Of a stretch of 64,000 nt of DNA, positions 11,677 to 24,933 are shown piece after piece. The first letter of the stretch is position 1; each line of letters begins with the position of its first letter. This stretch comes from Gamsiella multidivaricata. Lineage: Eukaryota > Mortierellomycota > Mortierellomycetes > Mortierellales > Mortierellaceae. The stretch lies in assembly GCF_025024155.1 (NCBI RefSeq), contig NW_026251742.1:306266-370265 (forward strand), in the 5' to 3' direction. Below the pieces are notes generated by a model. That model made no database searches. It had not been told where the DNA came from and saw nothing but the letters and a program-made list of their open reading frames with translations. A program made the position numbers and the translations under genes.

Positions 11677-14600
11677 ATGATCAACAAAATCACCATGTCC
11701 GACGAAGAATCTAGGCCAACAGTCAACATAGGGCCGTATATATCAAAGCAAGTGTAGCTCTGGTCGCATGTGAAGTCGTAATGGCATACTTTACATCCTC
11801 AGCATGCTGTAAAGCTCCTCTGACGCATGGGCCTGCCTTACCTTATTTCATTACTCTTAATCTGTAGATTCGTGCGGTGTCTCCACGTCGAGGAGGACCA
11901 TCCTGCGATTGCCATGCCATTTTCATACACGCAGTTTGGCGCGGTTCTGATGGTCGACATCGTTGGCTTTAGTCAGGTCTGTTTCCCAGTCGAGATTGGT
12001 GACATCGTTCGCGGCAACAAGAGCATGTTCATGTCTATTGACGCAGATAATATACGTATCGCATTGCGCACTAGATGACAAGCATCGCCTCGTCGAAAGG
12101 AGATGTCGGGGCGGAAATGCTCTCCTCCCAGATTGGAGCCTACTTTGACTTGGCGATCCGTATCATCGAGTATCATGGCGGAGACGTCGTGAAGGTAGTC
12201 ATGACGGAATCACAATTAACTTTAATGGCCACTGGCAGTCCAAACATCCTTGTCACTCATGTAACTCCTGGTGAATCCATACCACCGCTAGTTCCTGGGA
12301 GATGCCCTCTTAGTCGTATTCCAAGCAGACCCTTCTGCAGAGCGAATCTGCGGCTCTGACTCCAATCACTTCACCACTACAGACTACAGCCTTAATCCAC
12401 TCGATACAGTGGAAGACGATCCTGCGGCTGTCTCGCGGCGTAACAAGGTCGTTGTCCGACGAGCCGTTGAATGCAGTCTAGAGTTATTAGCGCGACTTTC
12501 GGATTACAGGATATATCTATCCGAGCGTGAATTCGCAAGAAAATTTTCAAGCGCACCGAGCATTGTGGATGATAGCAATTACAATGAGGATGACAGGAGC
12601 AGTAACCACGGCGGTGGCCTTAAACTCGTAACAAACGGCGTTCAAGGCAACGGGCCTTCTTGGAATAGTCTGGGCCTTCTAAGCAACGGGCGCGGCCATA
12701 ACTTTCTCCATTCTAAAGCAAACGTGCGTCGGGGCTCATCTTCTGCAGAGTCAACGGGAAAATCCTCCTCGCGTCGCTCTTCAGTTAGCGATTCAGCTGA
12801 TGTTGGACATGATCACCCATTCAGCCATGCGACTGGGTCTCTCCCGCATCCCCGCCAAGATCCACCCGTGGAAGAATCCTCAACCCGTTTACTAGCTAGA
12901 CCCAGACCCGGGCCAGGAGATATTCCTTCATTCAACATCGTCCCGCCTACCGCGCCATCCCCTGAGCGTATTCACATATCCACACCGAATGCGACTCTTT
13001 CCACCCCGGGCAGTCTCTTAGGGTTTCGAAAGCGGGAGGGATCCGAAAGCTCGTCGACAAGGCCAGGATCGATGCGTTCAAGAGCGCGGAGTCGATTTTT
13101 GTCAAACGCAAAGAATTTATTCACGCACTCTAATTTCAACGAACAAGGCGCTTCAGGACAGGCTTTACTTGACAATGCCTATGTGTCAGAGGAAGCGCAT
13201 GAGCTGCAGCTGCACATGGCGCTTTCTGCTGGCGATATCTGTAAGCAGCTTTTTATTACTTCCTCACCTTTGATACACTGTCGCAAAATGTACGTTCTTT
13301 GTGCACTGAAATGCATCTTCACATGTTGATCTGCGCCAAAGCGAACATCATTATTGGAGACGTCGGTGACAACAAGGGACTGGACTCCTTGCTGGTTCAA
13401 GACACGGGACGCCTGGAATATGCCATCTGTGGAGAGCAGATGTCGGCCCTAGATTACGCACTCAACCTGGCGCGTGCAGGAGAGGTCACCGTCACGAAAA
13501 GCGCATGGAAATATGTCGACTCGGATGCGTACCGACGAAGCGAGCCTAGAAGAAACTGTGTCATCTTGAAATCGATACCATCGTCAAGAAGAGAGGATCT
13601 ACCGCTAATGAGACGTATCAGAAACGATCGAGTCTTCAAGGCTAACATGCAGAGCAATCCGCACTACTTCAAGTATGCATCGGAACAGGGATTCTTAAAT
13701 TGAAAGTTTCGTTTTGGATACGTGGAAATATGTCTGATACTTTGTTATTGTTTTCTGGCCCCGTGAGTAGATATGTAAATAAGTCGGCAATCCATCGCTT
13801 GATTCTTTATCCAAATGGCGATTTCCCAGCGCAATTCAGAAACGCCACCATTCTCTTTGTTAGCCTGGGAGACGTCAAGCCCTGGACCCCTGATGGCCTT
13901 GCTCTTTGTCAGAACGCGTTCCTTGTTGTGCATAAAGTGACATCCGCGTATGCAGGTACATGCTAAAACATCTACGCTAACACCCTTACCTCACCTAAAA
14001 CAATACGATGGATGGCTGATGACTATCTCTCTCTAATGCAGGATTTATTCAACAGTTCGCTGTCGATGACAAAGGCGCCACCATCCTGTGCGCATTCGGC
14101 CTTCCATACCCACACTCCCACGAGAAAGAGGCGATTTTTGCAGCCAAATCTGCATGGCTAATCCGACAACGACTCCTTGACGAAGATGTTCGGGGTTTCA
14201 AAATATCGCTGGCGACGGGCGTCATTTTCACGAGCACGATTGGTAACGAGTTCCGTCGCGACCCTGCCATTGTAGGAGACACGATTGTTATCGCTGTCAG
14301 GATTCTGAAATTTGAGTATGCGACAAATTCAATTGTCTGCGACGACGCCACTATGGTTGCTTGCACCAGTGACCACGATGACCTGTGTGATTTTGAAGAC
14401 ATGGGCGAAGAGTACGTCAAAGGCAAGCTATACCCTCTGCGAATCTGGCGACTAGTCCACTTTGGCGCCAAGAATCAGGCTCATCAATCAGACGATACAT
14501 TAGAGGACGACATTGTCGGATACGAGTCCGAGCGGGAGAAGGTCACTAAGTGTCTAGAGGGTTGGGCACAGGCTCCTGACCGAAATACCCTCCTGGTGAT

Positions 14601-17600
14601 GGGCCCAAGGGGATCTGGTAAGAGCATGTTCCATCAGCAGATATTTCATGCTGCCGACAAGAATGGATTCCGGATTTGCTCTGCACCTTCTGCAGAGGTC
14701 GAGCAGAATACCGAGTACTATCCGATAAAGTTTCTGCTACTGGACCTGTTTGATATCATGCACAAACACGATATCCCCTATTCTGCCAAGACGGATCCGG
14801 CGAATGCTCCACCGAGGGCGAATACGGACATCCACGACATTAACAAGACTGATCTCGAGATGGTGCCTCCGATAGCGTTTGCGAACAGCAAGGATTCTTC
14901 CGGATGTACTTCAATGCATACCACCGACACTATCATGTCAACAGGGGCAGCTAAAAGTCAGTTGACCTCCGTACAGGACTCTGGATCAACCATGCACTCA
15001 GATGGGCTGCTCCAGTTGCCAGCTGCAAGCAATAGGCCTTGGCACAGCTCCTTCGGTTCCTCCGAGGATGTGCCTTTCAGTCCAGAGATCAATCAGTACG
15101 ATAGACCCAGTGGACCTAACTCAACGAGCCGGACAAAACTAGAGGCTCTTATCAACATTTGTCTGGACAAGCTGGGTAGCAATAAGCGCAACCTGACCAC
15201 GCCCGTGTTGTACGATATCATTGCAGGCATATCATCAGATGATCCGACACCTGTCATCGATCCAGAAGAAGATCACATTCTGTCAGAGTTCATTGTCCGT
15301 ACCCTGAACTATGCGTGTCGCTACGTCAAGACCATAGTCATGTTCCGGGACATCCAATGTGAGTTAACTCGCACAGCAGTTTTCGCTTTCTTTGAAGTAC
15401 TTTGCTGTTGCTGTCACCAAATGAACTTACAAAGGCGAGCGCGGCATGGATTAATTTTTAAACGCCAACTTTGTATTTGTGCCCATAGGGTGCGACTACA
15501 AGTCTCTTAATATCATTCAAGCCATCCACGAGCGCTGCCCCTCAGTCCTGATTGTTCTCTTCTCGCGTCCACTGCGAGATTATGGGGATAGTAATACTCT
15601 GAAGGCCATCAGCAATCATCCTAGTCATCTGGAAATCACGTTGGAGGGCCTCAGGCGCCGCGAAATCGAGCAGGCGCTTCTGCGAGCGTTTCAAGACAAG
15701 GGCGTCACCCGTATCAGTCCCGAGATTATGGACCTGGTACAAGAGCGAACGAAAGGCAACCCAAAGTTCGTTAAGAGCATGTCTTTTTTGCTACAAGAGT
15801 TCTGTCATTTCAGTGTAGTCGATGGCGAACTTTTGACGACGGGCAAGGAAACCGCCACTGGCCCTTCCTCCAAGTCCGTGGAGGAGATGCTGCAGAAACA
15901 GGATCGTAAAAAGGTTACTCTGATGCAGTACGATCGCCTCCGTCCCAAGTTTCAAGAGTTCTTAAAGGTTGCCAGCTGTCTAGGAGAGACATTCACACTG
16001 GCTGAGATTGCCGCCATCAAGCCGCTTGAGAGCCTTTTGGGAGCGCCTGATCAAAAGAAATCATACTCGACGGCGATCATTGACCTCGACACGTACCGGT
16101 TTCTGTCTCTGGCGACCAACCAGCAAACCAATATTCAATTCTCGAGAAACGCAGTTCTACAGACCATCTACACTTTTACCTCTCCCTCGACTGCCGGCGA
16201 TATCTATGAATCGATTCCGTATGAAGAGCGCGTCGGTTATCATCTCAAGCTGGCTCAATTTTACGAATCGTTTCTGGAGCAGGCAGGACACAACGAGGAT
16301 CCCACGAAGCAGCCGCTAAACTGCCAAGATTTGCTACCTAAGATCACGTATCACTACATGAAGACGGACCATACGGAAAAGAAGATCAAATACCTCAAAG
16401 CCCTGGCAGCGTTTCATCTCAAGGGCAACATGCTGACAGACGCCACCGACAACCTCAATGAGCTGATCCGAATCATGGATACAGAACGCGGCGCGAGAGA
16501 GATGGTCAGTGAGGAGGACCTAGCGGATATCTATGGCATGAAAGGCGAATCACTTTCCAAACGAATGCGCATCGAGGAAGCAGAACCTGCACTTTTGGAT
16601 AGCCTAGCCAAGTACGGCATCTTTTGGCCTTCAAGCAGGAGTCAATGGAGGCGAGTGTTGATGATAGAGGGACTCAAGTTCAAGTATTGTTACAACCTTG
16701 GCCTTAGTCCTGTCGTACAAAAGCCAGGGAAGAGAGTACCGAAGCCCAGGGTCGACCACAAGGGACAAAGACGGCTCACACGAATCATCCGTGTCCTCTC
16801 ATGCCTTCAAAACGTCTACTTTTGGCGAACGGAGCCCGACGGAGCCACGCTATCCTGTTTCTACACGCTTAAGTGCTCACGCAAGTTAGGTATCCCGAGT
16901 GGAGATCAAACGACTTCTCTAGCCCGCATCGCGATCATTAACTACTATCAGGGCAACAAACATGATTGTGAGAAGTACATGGACGATGCGCGACGCAGTA
17001 ACGAAACCGACGGAGCTACATTTGGAATGTTCTCCGCCATGGACGCGTACACTGAATACAGCGAGGGGCATCTGGAAAAGGCGCATCGCCTTCTGGACGA
17101 AGCCATTAGCGAGAGCAAGACATTTGGAGTTGTCACACATCTGGCAACGTTCTACAGAGCAGTGACCTCAAAAATCGCCTACAGGATGTGGGAGGGCTCC
17201 TATAACGTTCACCCAAAGGATTGTCAGCTTTTACGAACCCTGTCCGCTGTGGCTATCCAGAATGGCGACTCTGAAGGCGAAATACTGTTCGCGATCCCCA
17301 CGTTGGCCAACCTTCTTATTCACGATCGTCTTCGGGATGCAGAGTCGTGGGTAGGGTTGATTGAGAGATATATCATGCCCAAGGCTCGACTTATGAACCT
17401 GCTGATCGTCCATGGAATCCTGTCGTTTTACTACGCCAAGACGGGAAACTATGAAAAATCTCGCATCTACATTGAGTTGCTTGGGCAGAATATCCAGAAA
17501 CAAGGTGTCGGCGCGCATCCGTTCCCTTTGATGAGTTGCATGTTTGCGCTGATGGCCATGTATGAGATGCACGACCATGTACGTACATTCCCCAAGAATG

Positions 17601-18328
17601 ATACCCTCGAGATCAGTCGGTCCTGCCCATTCCACGCCGACGCAAATTTGAGCTATTTCATTGCTTATCTCAAAACCGAACCCATGAAACTCGTGGCCGA
17701 GCCCTATATCTGTCTCGCAGACACAATGCGTAGTTTGATTGTGCCTGGCCATGAGAGAGAGGCGTCTCAGAAACTGGTGCAGGGATATCGGGAGCTAAGT
17801 CCTGCACTCGAGGGACTCGACTTTGTCATGGCCTACTTCCTAACTCAGGTTGGGCGGTATTCCGAACCAGAACTCAAGGGCCCGTGTTACCAAAGAGCTC
17901 ACGACTTATTTAGATCGATGTCTATGAATCCTTTGATATGGCTGACGGACCCAACGTCGGGCTGGCTCCCCCCAACAGTGGCGGACGAGAACCGGGCCGA
18001 CTTTATCATGGGAAGCATACCATTACCTGCCAATACGGAAGCCCTGAAGGAAGGGTCGTTGGGTTGGGCTGCTGCAAAGGCTGCGTCATCTAGCGTCGCA
18101 GATTTGTCGACTTCACCACTTGTGGTGACAGCAATATCCACCCCGCTACAGATACCGAGGTATCAGGACGAGGGCGCGTCTGCTAGCATGGACCTAGTCA
18201 TGAGCCAAGAGGTCCAGTTGGATGAGTCGTCTTTCCATAGGGAATTGGCAAGGGCGTCTATCTCATCAGCGCCAATTCTACACGACATGGAAGCCGGTTT
18301 GGATCGATCTTCCATCGAGACCATGTAG
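11677..18328 (+). CDS. Soluble adenylyl cyclase-like (ADCY10-type) protein: two class III cyclase domains, P-loop NTPase and helical repeats
   Basis: Eight exons: 11677-11747, 11868-11976, 12075-12194, 12292-13240, 13342-13672, 13771-13955, 14042-15358 and 15489-18328, giving 1,973 residues. Cyclase domain 1 has FGAVLMVDIVGFS (metal Asp54) and FLGDALLVVF (Asp104). A Ser-rich insert of about 200 residues follows, then SAGDISNIIIGDVGDNKG. Domain 2 (residues about 470-690) has DKGATILCAFGLPYPHSHEK, but Ser replaces the first metal Asp (FVSLGD). This is the arrangement known in ADCY10, where domain 2 is degenerate. Walker A GPRGSGKS (about 776-783) starts a STAND-like NTPase, followed by TPR-like helices to the end. 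The likely reaction is ATP to cAMP, possibly bicarbonate-sensitive as in ADCY10; cGMP is not excluded. Intron 1 appears to be GC-AG (GCAAGT donor) and intron 2 has a rare GTCTGT donor. ATG 11695 (CACCATG) is an alternative start. Confidence 0.87.
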
Positions 18329-18422
18329 AACCAAATGAAGGAATAAATCCGATTAAATGGCGAGGCTCGCGTTTTTTTGGTGATTTTTTATGCTGAGCGT
18401 CATTAATCGTGCATTTGACTTT

Positions 18423-19111
18423 CTACTCTTGTGATACTGACAGACTATTCGGGACTACAGCATTAGTTGCCGCAACAGCACTGGCCGATGTAGAGGTTGA
18501 TAGTGGTGGTCTGGAGACCTCTGTTCCTAGGTTTGTCGTCGAGCTGTCCTGGTTCACAGACCTAGCCCTTGAAGAACCCGCCGTAGGCGTTCCTGAGGAT
18601 GCTTCTGAGGACGAGCCGTGGTCGCGAGACAAAATTCTAGCGGTGGGTGAGGAAGTGGCTGTAAAAGTTGATCCAGCCACGCGAATTGCAGCCGCAGCGA
18701 CAGAAGCCACGTTGTCCGATACTATAGTAGCCGCACTGGCAGATGGAGTTACAGTCTTGATAGAGAACAGCTTGACCCCGGTCTCATACCATGCTCCCAT
18801 GCCCTGACGTCCAAGACGACCACCGCCTCCAATATAAATCTGACTCCAAAGCAACCCCTGGAACCAGGTCGCAAGTTCACCCCACACAAACTTGCGAATG
18901 ATGATCGGCGGGCGACCAGATTCGGGCAGACTTTGCTGGAGCTTGGGGACAACGTTGATCCGGATGTATTCGAGCACCTGGTTGTCATTTATCGCATGGA
19001 TCGACTCGATCTCGGGGATAGCACACCGCAACATGACTAGCAGAGGCTCAAAGCGTAGTGTTTTCATCCAACTCTGGACCTATTTTTTTTTAATTGTGTT
19101 AGTATGCGGAC

Positions 19112-19145
<34 letters not shown>

Positions 19146-22100
19146 TGTCAACTGACCCATTCTTCTGTGGGAACAAACCCGTTTTGGCCAACATCATAGA
19201 CTGTCGTAGATTGTTCCTGGCGATGATTAGAGGCTCGAGATAAGAGAGGTGGCTTCCGGTTTGACGCTGCAGATTTTAAATGGAGGGCTGAGCGTTTCGT
19301 TTCTCCATTTTCCAGTTCATCCCGCTCAAGTTCACAGCTTGACTCTTCCCGTGCCAGAAGTGAAGATTGGTTCTGATGACCTTTTTCTGGCAATTTTCCC
19401 CGGGCCTTTTCTGACATTGCATAGACCGGTCGCTCTTTGAGACTTTTGGGTACGGTTGAGGGGCCTCCTTCGTCCTCTACATCGCCATCATGCCCTCCAC
19501 CATCACTGGGGGTTATCAAAATCGAGTCAGAGCTGTCAGGCCGCATTAGCACAGGTAGTACCATAGGCCTCTCCTCTGCTTGAAAATCTTTCGCTTGTCT
19601 AGAAAATGAGACTGAAGATGAGGACGTTGAGCACGATGAGACTGCTGGTTTAGAGAGTGAAGATGTTCCGATTGGAGATATTTCCAGTATTGTCGAGCTC
19701 CCACGTCTGGGCAGATGAGGTCTCCTCGAGTGATTTTGTGATGATTCTCCGTGGTAGGACTGTTGCCTTGAAGTCGTGGGTCGACGAGGGCGGCCATCTG
19801 CAGCTTTGGGAACGCTGCTCTCGCTTGCGGACCGCAATGAATTAAACGACTCTGCTCTTTGATAGCGGAGCTTATGAATGTCACCCAGCCCACGCTTCAA
19901 AGTGAACTGAGCCATAGTCTGGATCTTGGGCTCATACTGAACCAAGGCGTAAATTAGATGTGCGTTTTCTATACGTTTATGGACATCAGCTGCTTAGTAC
20001 ATGACGTCGCTACACGTTGTCGGATGTCCAAGGAAAAGTTTCAGAAAGTTTGAAGAAGTGGGACATACCAGGTGCTTGATAATAAAGAATACTGCAGAGA
20101 GTATCCAACAAAATGCCCAACAGCTCATGGTTGGATTCCTCTGTGAGCAAGAATGACGGAGAAGCAAAGGATGTGGTGAGCTGTATAAGCCGGCATGAGG
20201 CAAGGGGCGAAAGGTTTTTGATATAAGGAGACACGTTGGAGAGGGTCGAGATCAATGCAGGGTAGAGGGATCTGAGAGTCCGCTTTGTTGTGGCAATTAA
20301 GTGGTGTACAGACTGGTGAGATGCGATTGACAGAAGACAAGAGGATCAGATATCATTGGAGCAGTCTTTCCGCGCACAAATTGCCATGCAAAGACCCTGC
20401 GAGGGTAGAATGCACATACACAGATGAGATAGTCTCCATAAGTCCCATGGAAGTTCGGTATCCTGACGTTGGCGGGCAAGGAGGCGTGTCCATCGAACGG
20501 CTTGTTCAAGCACTTGCCCAACGCTTTGTCTTTAGATAATGTTTGCAATATGCAAGCGCACATCCTGACAAGACCAATATGCGCTAGAGACACAAGCAAC
20601 GATAACAGTAAAGGCATTAGGCATCAACACCTCCTTCGAACGAGCATTCAGGAGGAACTGCGCAGGGAATGCATATGCCTGATGGCCTACATGTTTCTTG
20701 CTTGTATTCGAGCGAGAAATATAGCAGGATCACCACGATATCGAGTACTCTATTGGTTTCCAAAAGATAGTTGCGGAAACGCTGTGTCGTCGAGTAGTTT
20801 GACAATTCAATCCAACGAAAACGTCCGAAGTCAGCTCCACGCATTATACCACCAACATCTATCATCAGCATAAGAACATGCGCTTGATTTGAATACAAAC
20901 CTTGTTCAATTCAAGGGTCTTCCAACAGAGCATCAAAGTCTCCTGATGGCATTTGACTTGCTTTGTAGATCCTGGCAAATACGTACTGCTGGCCTACAAA
21001 AATCAATGGATGTAAGAAATATAAGTGAATTAGACAAATTCAATAAAAAAGCACATGATTACAAACAGGCGCTGGAAAGACTTACTGCCATTGGGTTGCT
21101 CAGAATACGATACATGCCATCGGTCAAAAACATAAAGTCCTGATCCCGGTGCAAACGCGAGAGGTAGTATTGAAATTGATTCTTGTTTGCAGGTGGCAAC
21201 GATGTCGCTGAAGATGTAAACTCCAAAGGCCCTGCCGAATCTGTTGGGTCTCCTGACCACTGCCCTGCGTCCGATCTTTTCTGGTCGTCAATACAGACTC
21301 CTGGTGGGATACCGGACGAATTGTGTGGCCGTTCGATGACTTGGTAGTCGAGTAGCACGACGATAACTTGCAGAGATAGCATTACCAAGAGCTCTCTCTG
21401 GTCGCTGAACATAACATGGTTGTAGGGTAGGCCCCATCCCGATGGATTGTACTTGAGTGCCGAATTGATTAAACTGCAGAGTATCGCCAACGTAGTTTGA
21501 CGGTCTGATCCAGTCATGACAGTATCGATCCAGCGGTTTTCTGTAGATGTGATGGCTATGGGGGAAATGTACATGGACCTGGAGAACAGGACAAGAAGTA
21601 GCCGTAAAATCTCCGTCCTGTTGTCGTCCAGCTCCTTTGAAGTACCGATCGGCTTTGATGAACCCACACCAGTCTCCCTACGGCAGCAAGGAGATTGGGT
21701 CAGGATGAATAATCATGGTCATGTCCATTACCGAGAATCCGAGTAGGGAGGCAGCATACCAAATGACATAGCTCACTCGGCTTTTAGTCTCCAGGGCGGT
21801 AGGAAGTGTGAACCCAGATGTAAATAGCAGATCCAGTAGCACCTTGATTAAGCGCTGCCCATGTGATGGTAACGGTTCCTCCTCGAGCTCTAGGAACTGG
21901 AAAGTAAGGTTGTGTTCAAAGCGTGAGCATACTCTCCTGGAAAATGACAGATCGAGCACGATCACGATCGACAGTCAATCACCTACTTCTATCTTTGGTA
22001 GAGGATGTGAGCGGTGGTATTCTGACTCACTGGATGGTGAAGTAAGTCTAACTTCCGACTCCGTTGTGGGCCTATTAGAAGGAGCGGCCAGTTGTTCAAT

Positions 22101-22891
22101 AGAGCTGGGGTGCTTCCTTTTAACGGTGCGCGAAGTCCAGAAGTAGCGTTCCTCCCAGTCCATAAAATCATCTGATTCAAAGACAAAGGGGAATATACGC
22201 GTCAGGACACGCACGCAATTGAGCACTTGGAGAGCATGTGCCTGAGGCGTCAGGAACTCGGGAGATTCGCAAAGCCAAAATAGATGGCCGAGGATCTATG
22301 ACGCCCAGATAGAAATGCCTGGCGCGATTTAGTTACGACGGTTTCCAATTACCCGTCCTACGCTGTGGCTATCCAAGGACGTACCTTTTCAATAAGACAC
22401 TCCAGATTCTCACGCGCCTCGTCGCGCACACGTCGAATATCTTGCGAGCCCACTAGCAGGAAGACATCGTCTGCACACTCGGGCAGGGTCCAAAACTATA
22501 ACGGATAGTTAGTGCATGAGGAAATCAAGCACAGGTAGAGCAAGGAATCGGCCGCGATTATTAGAGTATTACCTGCTCCCAATAGTCGTCTGCGGCAGAA
22601 GGAATGCTCTAGAGGAGAAAACATGCGAGCAGTGGCGACAAGTGCCCGCAAAATAAAAAAGGAAGGGAAGCAGTCGTTGCAAGGGAAGTAAGCGAGGTTA
22701 GATGTGTTACTTTGCCGAGAAAAGAGTCATTCTTGAGTCATTCTTGAGTCGAAGAGCATGGATTGCTGAGACGCGTCCTGGCTGGTTTTCATTGCTGGAA
22801 TGCTGGGATGCGGGCGAGATGGGCTTACCCGTTCTTCAAAGAGTCGAAAGACACCCTTTTTGAATGCCAGCTTCGAGTCGGCGGCACCCAT
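18423..22891 (-). CDS. HID1: HID1 orthologue, Golgi/trans-Golgi secretory sorting protein
   Basis: Twelve exons: 22891-22829, 22608-22573, 22495-22385, 22295-22031, 21889-21760, 21677-21086, 20993-20901, 20781-20691, 20583-20420, 20312-20069, 19968-19157 and 19079-18423, 1,085 residues. Every junction keeps phase. The N-terminus MGAADSKLAFKKGVFRLFEE carries the MG N-myristoylation signal typical of HID1. Family landmarks occur in order: LNRTEILRLLL-like DDNRTEILRLLLVLFSR, LNKPF, NVSPYIKNLSPLAS, EEWVQSW and AWYETGVKLFSI. Animal HID1 acts at medial/trans-Golgi in dense-core vesicle biogenesis; a fission yeast relative is known. An inserted Ser-rich region (exon 11) and the C-terminal tail are low complexity. 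Exon 2 is only 36 nt. The last intron (77 nt) contains a 31-nt T run and a TACTAAC branch site. Stop codons of HID1 and the cyclase are 94 bp apart, tail to tail. Confidence 0.9.
19113..19143. repeat. 31-nt A/T homopolymer in the last HID1 intron
   Basis: An uninterrupted run of 31 A on the plus strand (T on the gene strand) fills 40% of the 77-nt intron at 19080-19156. It lies between donor GTCAGT and a branch site reading ATACTAACA. Length variation is expected, and the exact count may be a sequencing artefact. Confidence 0.9.
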
Positions 22892-23352
22892 GTTGCGCTT
22901 CTCTGTGGATAGAAGGCGAAGAAAGAGGGGCGAGAGGAGGCTGCGAGGCGATAAAGCGCAGTAGCGGTTAGACAGGGGATATACCTGCACCAAGATTCGA
23001 AGGCAAGCAGGCGGAGAAGAGGGCGCCTGAGGATGATGTGCTGCAGAGGAATGAACTCTCCTCTTGAAAGCAGACCAACCAGCTCGTTACCCCAAAAAGC
23101 AGTGAAAGTGCGCGACTTGCCCAAGAGTGGGCGAGACCCATTCTGTACGTGATATTGTGCACGTACATTGGATAGTCCTCTCCTGATACACAGTCTCTTT
23201 TGTTTTTCTTTTTGTTTTTTATACTTTTTTTTTTTTGTTGTTGTTGTGCTGTAAAACAAGGGACTCCTCAACGCTTTCACCTGCAAAGACACCGCAATCG
23301 TACTCTCGACAACCTTGTAATCAGCAAGACACTCGCTTTCGACTCGCCCCCA
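22892..23352. promoter_or_regulatory. Shared upstream region of the divergent HID1 and FCF2 genes
   Basis: 461 bp separate the HID1 start codon (minus) from the FCF2 start codon (plus), so both promoters must lie here or overlap neighbouring exons. The FCF2-proximal part (23199-23260) is T/GTT-rich, a pyrimidine tract often found at fungal promoters and 5' UTRs. I see no clear TATA box. That it is one bidirectional promoter is inferred from the arrangement. Confidence 0.4.
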
Positions 23353-24635
23353 ATGGTTACTACGCGCAACAGAAGCAGAAAGGGCCTTACATCGCCCGAA
23401 CCACTGGAGCTGTCCTTGCCAACCCGGGCACGCCGCACTCGACAAACCAAGACCAAGGCCGATTTCGCCTTAGAGGAAGAAGAATCGGAGACTGTCGAGA
23501 GCTCATCACCAACATCGACAATAGAATCCAGTAGTCCACCACGGGAACTAAACGAAGTGTTATTTGATGGAAAAAGTGCCGCAGGACTCCATGAACCGGA
23601 GGTGATATCGCACAGTAATAACGTCCATTTGAAACAGGAAGAGGACACGCACGATGAAACAGATCAGGAGGAGTACAGGAACGATGTTGAAGGAGAGCAA
23701 GAGAATGGGTATGAGGATGAGGAATCCGAAAAGGACCAGGGATTGGAGGAAGGTGAGGAGTCGGAGGAAGAAGACAGAATGGGTACAGAAGACTCAAATG
23801 ATGAGGATCTGGATCAACTTCTTGTCAAGGCACAGGAATCATTCAAGAGAAAAGCCATGCTTGGGGGGGGAAAGGAAGAACCGCGATTCAGCTTCCCCAG
23901 GCTGGAGACCGGACTAGATACCAAAAATGTGTATATTAAACAGGATGGAACGAGGGCCAAGGTCGACATGAGCACAATTATTGTGGTGGAGAAGGGCGCA
24001 GCGGGGTCAAACCCCTCCGGTGGCCAAGCAACTCTGGAGACATGCGAGGTCAACATGAACGCGCACAACATTCACATTAGCAAGAAGCAGAGGAAGGAGG
24101 TAGGACCTGAAGCCATGACCATTCTCTTTTGGCCTTCTGTGTGGTCTATGTGACCAGTGCAATCAGTGCCCATTTCAAGTTGTTCATTTTAACCATACCT
24201 ATGACTAATGCGACTCCATTTTACGACTGGTCTTTGTATTTTTAGGACAGAGAGAAGACAGCAGGAAAGAGCTGGTTCGATCTTCCTCAGCAGACGCTAA
24301 CACCGGAGCTGAAGCGTGATCTCCAGATACTGAAGCTGCGTAATGTACTGGATCCCAAGCGGTTCTATAAGAGAGAAGAGAAGGGCAAGCCTAAGTTTCC
24401 GAAGTACTTCCAGGTGGGCACGATCATCGAAGGCAACACGGAGTTCTATTCGTCTCGTCTGACGAAGAAGGAGCGGGCGACGACGATCACGGGCGAGGTG
24501 ATGAAGGACCTTGCCGGACGCGATTACTACAAGCGCAAGTTCAACGAGATCCAGGAGACGAAGCAGAGTGGTGGCAAACGGTTCTACAAGAAGGGCAATG
24601 GCAAGCAGAGCAAGGGCTGGCGAGCAGGCAAATAA
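23353..24635 (+). CDS. FCF2: rRNA-processing protein FCF2 (DNTTIP2/TdIF2 family)
   Basis: Two exons, 23353-24099 and 24246-24635, separated by a 146-nt intron (donor GTAGGA, acceptor TTTTAG), give 378 residues. The N-terminal two thirds are disordered and strongly acidic (repeated EEE/EDEE around 100-170), with basic patches near the start. The conserved Fcf2 domain is C-terminal, about residues 250-370: SWFDLPQQTLTPELKRDL, LRNVLDPKRFYK and PKYFQVGTIIEG, ending in a Lys/Gly-rich basic tail. Yeast Fcf2 is a nucleolar SSU-processome factor needed for early pre-rRNA cleavages and 18S production. This gene diverges from HID1. Confidence 0.92.
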
Positions 24636-24899
24636 AGATCTATTGTCTTATGTGGATGGCAGGTCTCCGTGTCCGTCTGCCGGATGTTACTTGTACACTA
24701 ATATGAACATTGGCATAGAAGACTTGCCATGGTCAAAGACTTGCGATGCAAGCCCACGCAGGGTGGGCGTACCATTTGTAAGTGGGCTCAAATCAACTGT
24801 CGCAGGGAGGTTGTGCACTCAAGTGGACACAAGATGCAGAGAAGAGGGCCCTTGTTCCTCGTCTTCATCATCATCATCTTCATCTTCATCATCTTCATC

Positions 24900-24933
<34 letters not shown>

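Noticed and set aside
20584..20702. GC-donor alternative for the HID1 exon 8/9 join
   Set aside because: The GT donor at 20690 gives the right phase and matches the family around HIGLV.
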